Below are positions 43,313 through 52,273 of a stretch of DNA of 64,000 nt, one piece after another (the stretch's first letter is position 1; each line of letters starts with the position of its first letter). Below the pieces are notes generated by a model that made no database searches, was not told the origin of the DNA, and saw nothing but the letters and a program-made list of their open reading frames with translations. Position numbers and translations under genes: made by a program. This stretch comes from Panicum virgatum (lineage: Eukaryota > Streptophyta > Magnoliopsida > Poales > Poaceae): the NCBI RefSeq assembly GCF_016808335.1, contig NC_053146.1, positions 27,310,938 through 27,374,937 on the forward strand, written 5' to 3'.

Positions 43313-44012
43313 CACTACTACTTTTGGTCCTGCATATTAGTCCTAGCTAGCACTACACCTGGTACTAATGAAGGCTTTAGTTCTGGGTCCAACGCTAGGA
43401 TGTGGTGGGGAGTTTTAGTCCCGGTTGGAGCCACCAATCGAGTTAATCGTTTAGTTCCGGTTGGTGGCTCCAACCGGGACCAAATGTTTTGGATATTTAG
43501 TCCCGATATTTAGTCTCGGGTGGTAACACCAAACGGGACTAAAGGATGACCCTTTAGTCCTGGTTGATGGTTCCAACCTGGACTAAAAGAATCTTTAGTC
43601 TCGGTTGGTGGCTCCAATCGGGAGAAAAAAGTTCTTTATGGGTTAATTTAAAAGGAAAGCATCACATCTAAAGTCATATGTATTGTGTAGCTGGGGTGGT
43701 AAAAAAGCTATGTGTGAGGCATGACGTCTCGAGTTCGAGTCTTCGATCGTGTAGAATATTTTTTACCTTGCATACTGCCTTTAGTCCTGGTTATTGGACC
43801 CGGGACTAAAGATTCTGGTTTGAAAATCAGAATTAAAATGAGTTGTGGCCCGGGACTAAAGGATAACTTTTAGTCTTGGTTGGTGGCCTCAATCGGGACT
43901 AAAGCTCCCCGCCGCCCTTAGCTTTTGAACCGGCGCTAAAGCCTTCATTGGTTCCAAGTTCAATGGTGGCCGGTACTAATATGCAGGACTAAAAATCCTT
44001 TCTGTAGTAGTG
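43313..44012 (+). mobile_element. Small CACTA element with hairpins and Pol III-like unit (copy 2)
   Basis: The ends CACTACTACTTTTGG and TTTCTGTAGTAGTG are CACTA terminal repeats. Flanking bases are CAA on the left and AAC on the right, so the target duplication is not clean. Subterminal repeats are CCGGGACTAAAG. Hairpins lie at about 43413-43630 and again at 43780-43905. A tRNA-like segment lies at 43688-43764 on the plus strand. This is the plan of the element at 34795-35368 in the opposite orientation. It is 700 bases long and has no coding. Confidence 0.8.
43688..43764 (+). ncRNA. tRNA-like Pol III unit inside CACTA copy 2 (putative)
   Basis: A box TAGCTGGGGTGG (43688-43699), B-box-like GAGTTCGAGTC (43731-43741) and a TTTTTT terminator (43759-43764). 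A-to-B spacing is 43 nt and B-to-T-run 28 nt, nearly the same as in the other CACTA copy. It is not a credible functional tRNA. Transcription is inference. Confidence 0.5.
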
Positions 44013-44138
44013 AACCGGCCAGATTGTTATCATATAAATTTAATGACGAGTCTCAATTTAAGTAGTGAGCATCCAATGGCAGCAGCAACGTGCGTTGCTC
44101 CGCACGGTTGATCTGCGACTAGAATGGCTTAGCTCTAA

Positions 44139-44320
44139 GGCCAGTCGGGAAGTGTCGTCGTACGGTTACAAGACTTTAAACTAGATAATTGAGTAGGAGT
44201 ATCATGGTGAGCACCATAACACTCCTCTCACATATTATGAAACTCTCACTCCTCTCTCTTTATAATGATGCTATTATATATGTAAATTTAATGCTCATGA
44301 TATTTCCATTAAAATTGGCC
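44139..44320. mobile_element. Possible short Harbinger-type MITE
   Basis: GGCCAGTCGGG at the left and AAAATTGGCC at the right are flanked by TAA (44136-44138 and 44321-44323). The inverted repeat is short, so this is tentative. The right TAA is shared with the next element. Confidence 0.4.
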
Positions 44321-44753
44321 TAAGAGCATCTATAGCAACATCCCTTTCTTCCGGCCGCTACTTTTGGTTCCTACTTTATTGAGTAGGGGTTGTTCCAACT
44401 TTCTAGATCTGTGTTTTTTTCTATCAATTCCAGCAGCTCCTACTACTCAGCTCCTACTTCTATATGTCACGTGAGAGCCACATGTCAATCTCTTATACAC
44501 CCTTTTCCATTATAACATGCATGTGGGACCGGTAGTCAAGCTTATATTCTTCTCCTCATCTCTCTCCTTCCTCTCCACTGCAGACTCCGATCCGCAAAAC
44601 CTACTTCTTCTCTCTGGCTCTGTTTGGTTTTTTTTCTAGAAGTCCTAGAAAAGACTTTGACCGCTAATTAGGGGTGTCAAACAAAATCAGTTTACAAAAC
44701 TATCTCCAGAACTCTGCGTTAGGGGAACCGGATCATCTGACGTCGGGTCTGCA

Positions 44754-45281
44754 ATGATAGTATGCAGTCACGCAGATCTAGCCGTCCACCTGAGATCCTA
44801 TGATGCCTCCCACCGGCGGCTCGCCCGCGGCTCTCCTGCTCGACGCTGGTTTGGCTGGCTCGCGTTTCTTTGTACGGAACTCGCTCGCGGCTCTTGTGGG
44901 ACGGCTCGCTTCCTCTTCAACTGCCCTATTCTCCTCACACCACCGGAATTCCCCACCACCACCTCTCCATCCCCTTTGCTTGCACCGATGCGCGCAGCAC
45001 CCATACCGCCTGTGCCACGCGAGACAAAGCCCAGAGGCACTGCGATGGTTGCTCGCTGTGGCCGCAACGACTGCGACGGCCACAACAGCGGAGGGGGCAG
45101 TGGTGCTGCGGCCGCGACAACCATGACGGCCGCAACGAAGAAGGTGGCGGGGGAGAGCGCCGACGCCGGGGCCTTCGACGGGGTGGCGGACACGTTCGCC
45201 AAGCTCAGGGCAAGAACAGACAGGGCAAGAGCTCGGCGCGCGTCCCTGCTCGGTGGTGATTTCAAGATGATTCTGGACTAG
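44754..45281 (+). CDS. Chimeric ORF in the Pack-MULE (175 aa, unknown)
   Basis: An ATG at 44754, within the left terminal repeat, opens a 175-codon frame ending LLGGDFKMILD. The sequence is Ala/Arg/Pro-rich with a helical, charged end (VADTFAKLRARTDRARARRA). I recognise no family. About 200 bases after the stop there is a T-rich, 3' UTR-like stretch with AATAAA at about 45487, so a transcript is plausible. The start inside a transposon terminal repeat suggests a captured, re-fused gene fragment. Whether it is translated is unknown. Confidence 0.35.
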   Translation: MIVCSHADLAVHLRSYDASHRRLARGSPARRWFGWLAFLCTELARGSCGTARFLFNCPILLTPPEFPTTTSPSPLLAPMRAAPIPPVPRETKPRGTAMVARCGRNDCDGHNSGGGSGAAAATTMTAATKKVAGESADAGAFDGVADTFAKLRARTDRARARRASLLGGDFKMILD

Positions 45282-45615
45282 ATGGTGTCATGGATCAGCA
45301 GTTTCTAGCAGGAGGGGGCCGACTTTGGACAATGTGGAAATCTAGTTCTGCTTGGCTAGCTGTTCTCGTTTTCTGTTGTGATTTCACATAACTGTAACGC
45401 TGGAGTTTCCAGCATCTTTCGTTTTTCTTTTTTCATTTGAACCTATGTATAGATTGACATTGTGTTGTAAATTTTCTTGGATTTGAATAAAAAGTGATGC
45501 TAATTGTTGCAAGTTGAGAGATGCACAAAATGGTCTGTTGTTAGATTCAAAGGTTCCGTGCGCATGATGTCATCCGACTCATCATTACTATCCAGAGATA
45601 CCTGCAGAAGCATAA

Positions 45616-46451
45616 GAGCATCTCCAAGAGTGTCCAAAAAATAGAGTCTAAAAATTCTAGTTATGGAACCATGCCAAAATTTACTGGGAGTGGAAAAAAG
45701 CACATCTCTCAACAGTTCCCAAAAATATTCTCTCAAAACAAATTTAAACGGTGACACATCATCGTGAGATGGGCCCTGGTTTTTTATTTCTCACGGAAGA
45801 TTTAATAAACGCTGCCTGTATCCAGCGCTGGACGGACATGACACAAATGTTGAAACCACAGAAGTTCAGCATCTAGCAAGAGGATGCAAATCGAAGCAAA
45901 GACAGAATTGATCATGCGTACAGGAACCGGCTGATTCTCATCCGGAGTCGTCGGGGGAGGCAGTCCAGAGGGCGCGTTACTGGTCGGAGGGGAGCCGCCG
46001 CAAAGGCAGAATGGATCCGACGCTGGACGGACGGGTGCCTGCTTCGTCGACGCCGGAGATCCTCCAATCTAGATGGAGGTACGGAGGGGCGCAATAGACA
46101 GATGGGAGATGGCACTGCCGCGCTGCTAGCCCAACATGCCCTGGAAGGTGTGATCGAGGGGAGGCAGCGGCTGGAGTAGCAGGATGAAGAAGCGTCACTG
46201 CAGAAAAATGGTGCGATTGGGGAGGGAAAACGCGCGGGGAGGCTCGCGGGAAGAGAGAAATGGTGGGCATCAGCCGGAAATTTCGGGATTGGGAGTGACA
46301 GCTTCGGCGGATATCTGGCTCAGTAGAGGGTTTGTTTTGGGCTGAGCCAAAAATTGGGCAACAGATTGGGCCACTGTTGGAGCATTGGTTTTTAGTTTTT
46401 TACCTAAAACTTTTCTTTGGGAGTGTTTTTTGGGCACTCTTGGAGATGTTC
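45616..46451. mobile_element. Harbinger-like element nested in the Pack-MULE
   Basis: The left end GAGCATCTCCAAGAGTGTCC and the complement of the right end, GAACATCTCCAAGAGTGCCC, match at 18 of 20 bases. TAA flanks both (45613-45615 and 46452-46454). 836 bases; no transposase. A GC-rich open block on the minus strand (46270-45912) has no recognised family. Confidence 0.85.
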
Positions 46452-46581
46452 TAATAGGAATGAGTTATTCCCCCAAAATTGTAAAGAAATTTTGATGAGG
46501 CTAGCACACGGTTGGAATGGAATATGGTGTCCTTCACCGGGAAGAGGATCGCTTGCAGAAGCTAGATACAAGTTAGAGCAC

Positions 46582-47241
46582 TTAACCGGAGGATTTTTGC
46601 GTCGTCGCAGCAGATGACATGCGGTGGGCGGCAGATGGCCTAACCGAGCGCGAGGAGGCGAAGCCCGGTGTCTCGACAACAGCAATGCCGGGGCTCACAG
46701 AGCAGGGCACATCCGACTCCGGCGTCTCGGTGAAAGCAGCACGGAGTAGGACAGAGTCAGGCATGTCCGCAACGGCGGCGCCGCGGGCGGCGGGTTCCTC
46801 CGAGTCATCATCCAGCACGAGGACGGGCAACTTGGGGGCCGAGGACGAGGAGGGCTGCGGCTTCGGTGGGCTCTGTAACCCCGATACTTCAACATGACCC
46901 CGTATCATGTATCTGATACGTATCCGCGTATCCATATCCGATACTCCGATACACCTTTGTGCCTTTAAGTTTTGTAGAAATTTGACGTATCCACGCATCC
47001 GTATCGGTGCTACATAGTCGGTGGGGACGGGTGTCGTCGAGGACGATGGGGCAGCTCGTCCTCGACGCCGACGTCGCACGCTCTTCCGGTCTCCAGCCTG
47101 AGCCTGCGCCGCAGCGCCCCTGCCTCCTTCGCCATCGCGGCCGCAGCGCTGCAGTGAGCAAGCAAGGAGAAGAGGGCAGGCGAGCCGCAACGCCTTGGGC
47201 TTGTTTGGCGCGGCGCTGGCGGGTATGGCGAGCCGTCCCAC
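46582..47241 (-). other. GC-rich open frame in the Pack-MULE right half
   Basis: A minus-strand frame of about 219 codons without an early ATG includes KLPVLVLDDDSEEPAARGAA and a repeat-derived part rich in GTATCCG/CGGATAC words (46895-47015). It may be a captured exon but no family is recognised. Treat it as a weak candidate. Confidence 0.25.
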
Positions 47242-48464
47242 AAGGAGAAGAGGGCATGGGAATCAACTGCGAGCGAGCCAAGCCAGCGTCGGGCAGGCAG
47301 GAGAGCCGCACGCGCGAGGCATCGTTGGATTGCAGGCGGACGGGCGGATCACGTGACTACAGAGTAACGTCGCCCGCAGCGACGTCAGAGGATCTCATTC
47401 TGCGCTAGGAATCCTGACGAATCTAATGAGCCCTTTGACCGCGTAATTAGAGGATAGTTACTGTAGCATCACTATAGCCAATCATCGATTAATTATTGTC
47501 ATTAAATTCATCGTGAAAAATTACACCATCTGTAAAGAAATTTTGCAAATAGACTTCGTATAGTACTCCATACATATAAGATTTTTTTTTTCGGCTTGGT
47601 GTTCTAGGCTCTCCAAACAAGGCCTCTGTCTCTCCATGAGCTAAGCACATGCAAGCCTCCTGCTTCCGTGGCAACGAACCGCAACGCGCAGCCCCGGCAG
47701 GCTCCTGCTCCTGCTCCTGCTCCTGCGGCCGCGCGTCTCTCGTAGCAGCAGATGCCGCTGGGCGTGGGGCGTATCCGCCTGGACCCATCTCTCCACGGAG
47801 CTCCTCTTGGCAAGTGCCGGCGGGATGGCCGGCTGGGAGAACGGGCGTGGTGTCAGGCGTGGTGGCTGGGATGAAGGATGTCGTCCGCTCAGTTCTGGCC
47901 ATGCATCGACTGGCGGCGGCTCCCTCTCGCGGATCCAGGTGCGTAGGGATTAGATCCGGCGGGGAGGCGTCATGCTTGGGTGCTTGGGAGGTGATGGAGG
48001 AGGCGGCGGTGTGAGAAGCTCGAGCGGCGCAGGGGAAGGGAGGCGGGCGTGCGCGGACGATAAATAAAAAAACGGCTGAGCAGGGGCCTCCCGGGGTCCC
48101 GTGGGAGATAGGGTTAATAAAAAACGGCTGAGCAGGGCCTCCCAGGGTCCCGTGGGAGATAGGGTTAGGAGGGGGATTTAGGTGCCTCACTGCTATAGGG
48201 ATCCAAATAGGATCCTGCTAGGGTGAATTTTTTTGTCTACCATCTCAATCTATGGAGTAGGAGCTCAAGTAAGAGTTTTGCTGAAAATACTCTAATTTTT
48301 AAAAATTATATTAGCCACGCACATGTAGGATGGGAGTATGGGACAAGACTTGTCTGGTTCTAGATAACTTTCTTGTTTTAAATGCATGTGAATGATGAAA
48401 ACCAAGTACCAGGATGCGTGAACACATAATTTCAGCGAGGAGATGCATAAGCATGTATCATTAA

Positions 48465-48799
48465 GGCCGTGTTTGGTTGCAGCTTGTAAATTTTTTGAAA
48501 AGACATCTTTCCATATTTGAAGTACTAAATATAGACTAATTACAAAAATAATTACAGAACTCGTCTGTAAATCGTGAGACGAATCTAATAAGTCTAATTA
48601 ATCCGTCATTAGAGGTTATTTACTGTAGCATTACTGTAGTAATTTAGCATCTAATTACAGTCTAATTAGGTTCATTAGATTCGTCTCGCCATTTATAGAC
48701 AGCAGTCACAATGCATTTTTTATTTCGTCTAGATTTAAGTCTCCATACAGGTGCCGGAAATTTTTTTTGGAATTTGGAATTTTGTAACTGAACACTGCC
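48465..48799. mobile_element. Tourist-like MITE with TAA duplication
   Basis: Left GGCCGTGTTTGGTTGC, right AACTGAACACTGCC, flanked by TAA (48462-48464 and 48800-48802). The internal foldback arms are CTGTAAATCGTGAGACGAAT and ATTCGTCTCGCCATTTATAG. It is closely related to the element at 50122-50456. 335 bases. Confidence 0.88.
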
Positions 48800-48802
48800 T
48801 AA

Positions 48803-49098
48803 ATGCATGGTTTCTTCTTTCCTGCTCTTTAATGCAGTATTGGATATGGTTCTTCCTGTCTGAAAATCCATGCCATCCGCGTTACGTGCTGTCCTCATAG
48901 TCAAAGTTCTCATTAGATTATGCGGTCCAAATTAAAGTGCTTCCATTAATTACTTAATTTGCAGATATGATTAGGATCCGAGGCAAATCTTATCTATTTT
49001 ATTTATAACTTTCTTTATTTGTTTATATTTTTTATCTTAATGCTTTCTGTCAGAGAAATGAACAAACGGAAGGCTAAACTTACTATTATCATTGCATT
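48803..49098. other. Short AT-rich spacer
   Basis: No gene or element end found. Confidence 0.4.
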
Positions 49099-49699
49099 CA
49101 CAGCTAGAAAACTCGACACTAGTATCGGATGGGAACTTCCGGTTAGTATTGGTCTACTGTATGGTACCGATCTATCGGTACTAAATGCACATACGCATCA
49201 CATGTGAATGGATGTGGGATACTTTTCTTCTAAAAGTAATCCGTAGAGGACTATTTAGTACCAGACCAAGACTTTGGCTGTTACTAAATATCACCCTTTA
49301 TTACCAGTCGGTGTCCTTGACCGGTAACAAATGGCTGCGCCATTTTAATACCGGGCCAAAACACCAACCGGTACTAAAAGAGGTGATTTTTAGTGTTGGG
49401 TGGTGTTATGATCCAGAACTAAAGACCCTGTTCTGCCCCAGCAGCCTCCAGCCAGTCAGCAGTGTTTTCCTCTCACACCACTCCAGCAGCAGACTCCAGC
49501 CACCAGTCAGCCAACAGTGTTTTTCTCTCACACCACTCCAGCAACACCTCCAGCACCAGCACAGCGAACAAGGCCAAAATGGTTCCAGGGGCTTTGAAAT
49601 TTGGACCCGGTACTAAAATGACTACATGACAATTTTAGTACCAGATCAAAAGTTAACCGGTACTAATGTACGGGACGAAATCTCATTTTTCTTGTAGTG
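49099..49699. mobile_element. Small CACTA element with ATT duplication
   Basis: The left end CACAGCTAGAAAAC and the complement of the right end, CACTACAAGAAAAATG, are CACTA-type repeats. ATT flanks both (49096-49098 and 49700-49702). Subterminal ACCGGTACTAAA repeats fill both arms. The middle has a local duplication with the phrase CAGTGTTTTTCTCTCACACC (49516-49535) and a near copy at about 49460. 601 bases, no coding. Confidence 0.8.
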
Positions 49700-50121
49700 A
49701 TTGCATCATGCCCAGGAGAAACTACTTCAGCCATCTACTTTAGAGTAGGCACGATTCCATAGTAAGATTGTTGATACAATAGAACTTCCCAACTATAATA
49801 TGTGTTCCGTCCCATTCATTTTAAGTGGTAACTTGATAATGCAATAAGGAACAAATTTACCTGTATCCATTGCAATCTTTTAGATCTATTGTAGTTGGTT
49901 CTCCTAGCTATACTCGTTCAACCATTTTCCATAAAGGATATTAAAGCTGTCCTTAAGGATACGCCTACTGATCATGCACCAGGACTAGATGTGTCCAATG
50001 GAGTGTCATTAAAAAATGTTGCCACATTATAAAAGTGAATTTTGTATTGCTTAACTCTGTTTTGCAGCAGGGACACTATAGATTTGACCAGCATCAATGG
50101 ATATTTGATCGATCACACTTA
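49700..50121. other. Spacer, no gene seen
   Basis: AT-rich. A short stretch at 49915-50040 resembles a translated LINE-like phrase but is too broken to assign. Confidence 0.35.
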
Positions 50122-50456
50122 GGCCCCGTTTAGTTGCGCTCCGTAAAATTTTTGAAAAAGCATCTTTCAACATTTGAAGTACTAAACATAAACTAATCAC
50201 AAAATAAATTACAGAACTCGTCTGTAAATCGCGAGACGAATCTAATGAGTCTAATTAATCCGTCATTAGAGGTTGTTTACTGTAGCATTACTGTAGCAAT
50301 TTAGCTTCTGATTACGGCCTAATTAGGTTCATTAGATTCGTCTCGCGATTTACAGGCAGCAGTCGTAATGCGTTTTTTATTTCGTCTAGATTTAAGTCTT
50401 CATGCAGGTGCCGAAAATTTTTTTTGGAATTTTGATTTTTGTAACTAAACACGGCT
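50122..50456. mobile_element. Tourist-like MITE with TTA duplication
   Basis: Left GGCCCCGTTTAGTTGCG, right GTAACTAAACACGGCT, flanked by TTA (50119-50121 and 50457-50459). The foldback arms CTGTAAATCGCGAGACGAAT and ATTCGTCTCGCGATTTACAG are near-perfect. Sister copy of the element at 48465-48799. Confidence 0.88.
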
Positions 50457-50972
50457 TTATTCCAAAGGAAGTTCACCGTGAATATGTAAATGACTGTAAT
50501 AAGCCTATTCCCCTAGTTAACTACTCTCTGAAATTCCTGACATATGGCCAGAACGATCCCTCCGAATCAACAAATAAACTCAAACAATTAAAGCTCAATC
50601 CATACCAAACCAGCCTATTGTGAAAGAAAAACCAAACCTAACCAGACCAACTAGGAAGAATAGCGCGCTTCGCCGTGCCCAACAGGCAGGTAGGAACAGG
50701 GTGGAACCCATCGCTTGTCTATTGAAGTTGGTTTGAGTTGGTTCTGCCTTGCGCCTGAAAGAATTTAATTTAGACTGTTTACTTCCTACACGATACTACC
50801 ATATGTTTAGGAGAAAAAAGGAAAGAGAAAAGATATTTATAAGAAAAGTAGAAAAGAGAGAACTGATTGGATAAACTATCATATTGGAATGGTTAAAATC
50901 TACTGCTCTGCCCTCTTCTCCCCGCGTTCCCCGGGCAAAAACTGGACGCGTGTTGCGCAGCGCTTCATCCTT
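50457..50972. other. Spacer, no gene seen
   Basis: Contains purine-rich tracts (about 50810-50860). No coding or mobile signature. Confidence 0.4.
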
Positions 50973-51315
50973 GGTCATGTTTGGTTAGAGTGTAGAAAAG
51001 TTTTGATGAGAGAGAAATGAAGCTTTGACCACTAATTAGTGGTATTAAATAAAGTCTAATTACAAAATTACCTCCACAACTGCGGTACTGTAGCAGTTGC
51101 TCTAGCTAATGAGGCCTTTGACCATACGATTAGAGGATGATTGAGCGCGGTTACTGTAGCATCACTGTAGCCAATCATGATGAAACTTGGCTCATTAGAT
51201 TCGTCTCGAAAAATTACACCCATTTCTAAAAAGGTTTTGCAAATAAACTTCGTTTAGTACTTCATGCATGCATTCGTCTTTTTGTGCAAAAGTTTTCGTG
51301 GTTTTAACCAAAGCC
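50973..51315. mobile_element. Tourist-like MITE (foldback family)
   Basis: Left GGTCATGTTTGGTTAGAG, right TTTAACCAAAGCC, flanked by CTT (50970-50972 and 51316-51318). The core includes GATTAGAGGATGATTG and GTTACTGTAGCATCACTGTA. Same subfamily as 42895-43214. Confidence 0.75.
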
Positions 51316-51318
51316 CTT

Positions 51319-52273
51319 GCCCCCGCTCCGCTTGTGCCCGTGGAGCGCTTGCTCTCTGCCGGTGGGGCCGCGTCTGTCATGGGCCCGTGGTGTCAGCCGG
51401 AGGAGGCGGAGCCGGTTAGGAGAGAAGGAGAGGAGGCGCGCGGATCTGCTCTGTCCTTGGATTCTCTGGCAGCGAATCCGAGTGCCCACGCCGGAGCCGC
51501 GCGCGGGGTGGGCGAGCCGCTGCGGCGCCTCTGCTGTGCCCTAGGCCGCTGCTCGGTGGGCCAGCAGAGGGGGCCGGCCGCTCCGTGGGTCGCCGTGGGA
51601 CACGCAGCGTGCGGGGTGGGGCGTGCCGCGGCGGCGCCTGTCCGCCGGAGGTGCGGCGCCCCAGGCTTGCTCCTCGGTGGGCTAGGAGAGGGGCCGGGGG
51701 CGCTCGGTGGGCGGGCCAACGCTCGGGGTGCGGCGGCGCATGTCCGACGGCCGTGCGGCGCCTCCCGTGCGGCTGGGAGGTGGGCCACCGCTCAGTTGGG
51801 CCCACCTGCCAGCGGGCGTCCTTGGCATGTGGGTGCGGACGGCAAGGAGGCGATGGGCACAGCACACCAGCCGTGCCGCCTGATCCGTCCAGGCCCCCCG
51901 TCGGAACAGGGCCCAGGCGGCGACGCACGGCGTTCTTCGTCGCGCGGGCGCTGCACGCGAGGACGCCCCCCGTCGGAGCAGTTGCCGAGGGCGGCCAGTC
52001 CCATCGGCGCGTGCTCCCGGGATTCGATGTCGTCGAGATAAGTTCCCCCTTCCTGCCACCATCTCCATATCCTTCCCTCACTTTTTTCTTCCTTTCGCCC
52101 AGTTACGAACCCTGCCTTCCTCCTCCCGTTTCCCCACAGACCCCTGCGCCTTGCTTCCAGATCTGTGAGCTCCAGCTCTTTTGCCTGCTGCTCTTTGTGC
52201 TGCATTGAATATGCCGTGCCAGGACCTAAACTGCCAGGTGTTTGCTCTTCCGGTGCAGGTGCAGAGGCGGCCA
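51319..52273 (+). other. GC-rich leader region of the RPA-like gene
   Basis: Very GC-rich, with open frames on both strands and an internal near-repeat of about 110 bases (GCGGGGTGGGGCGTG-type phrases, 51500-51760). No open frame here has a recognisable family, and I regard the long frames as composition artefacts. It probably holds the promoter and untranslated leader of the RPA-like transcript, or carried GC-rich cargo of a Helitron. Confidence 0.35.

Larger units (their letters stand above)
44724..47398. mobile_element. Pack-MULE-like Mutator element
   Basis: The ends carry long imperfect inverted repeats. The left reads GGATCATCTGACGTCG and the complement of the right AGATCCTCTGACGTCG. 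Similarity continues for about 60 bases (GCAGTCACG/GTAGTCACG, CCGTCCACCTG/CCGTCCGCCTG). Flanking TCTGCGTTAGG (44713-44723) and TCTGCGCTAGG (47399-47409) are an 11-base target duplication with one mismatch, in the 8-11 base range of Mutator elements. No transposase is visible; the cargo is GC-rich open sequence, as in gene-capturing Pack-MULEs. Confidence 0.75.
44616..47624. mobile_element. Tourist-like MITE split by a Pack-MULE
   Basis: The left half (44616-44723) begins GGCTCTGTTTGG. The right half (47400-47624) has the family core GACCGCGTAATTAGAGGATA and TTACTGTAGCATCACTATAG and ends CCAAACAAGGCC. Put together, the halves match the uninterrupted relatives at 42895 and 50973. TCT flanks both outer ends. 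Confidence 0.75.
44324..48292. mobile_element. PIF/Harbinger-like element, outer layer of a four-level nest
   Basis: The left end GAGCATCTATAGCAACATCC and the complement of the right end, GAGTATTTTCAGCAAAACTC, are imperfect inverted repeats. TAA flanks both sides (44321-44323 and 48293-48295). Subterminal AGCTCCTACT motifs occur at both ends. Inside lie a MITE, a Pack-MULE and a further Harbinger-like element. The right arm (47625-48240) is GC-rich, has CTCCTG repeats and a direct repeat of about 50 bases (CGGCTGAGCAGG...GATAGGGTTA, about 48073-48170), but no recognised gene. Confidence 0.6.

Noticed and set aside
48010..48190. Coding gene on the minus strand ending in the MITE (47489-48190)
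   Set aside because: The frame runs from a local direct repeat into a MITE end and lacks any family similarity.
51268..52041. 257-codon plus-strand open frame before the RPA-like gene
   Set aside because: Composition-driven (Arg/Gly/Ala/Pro), no family, starts in a MITE, and equally long frames exist on the opposite strand.
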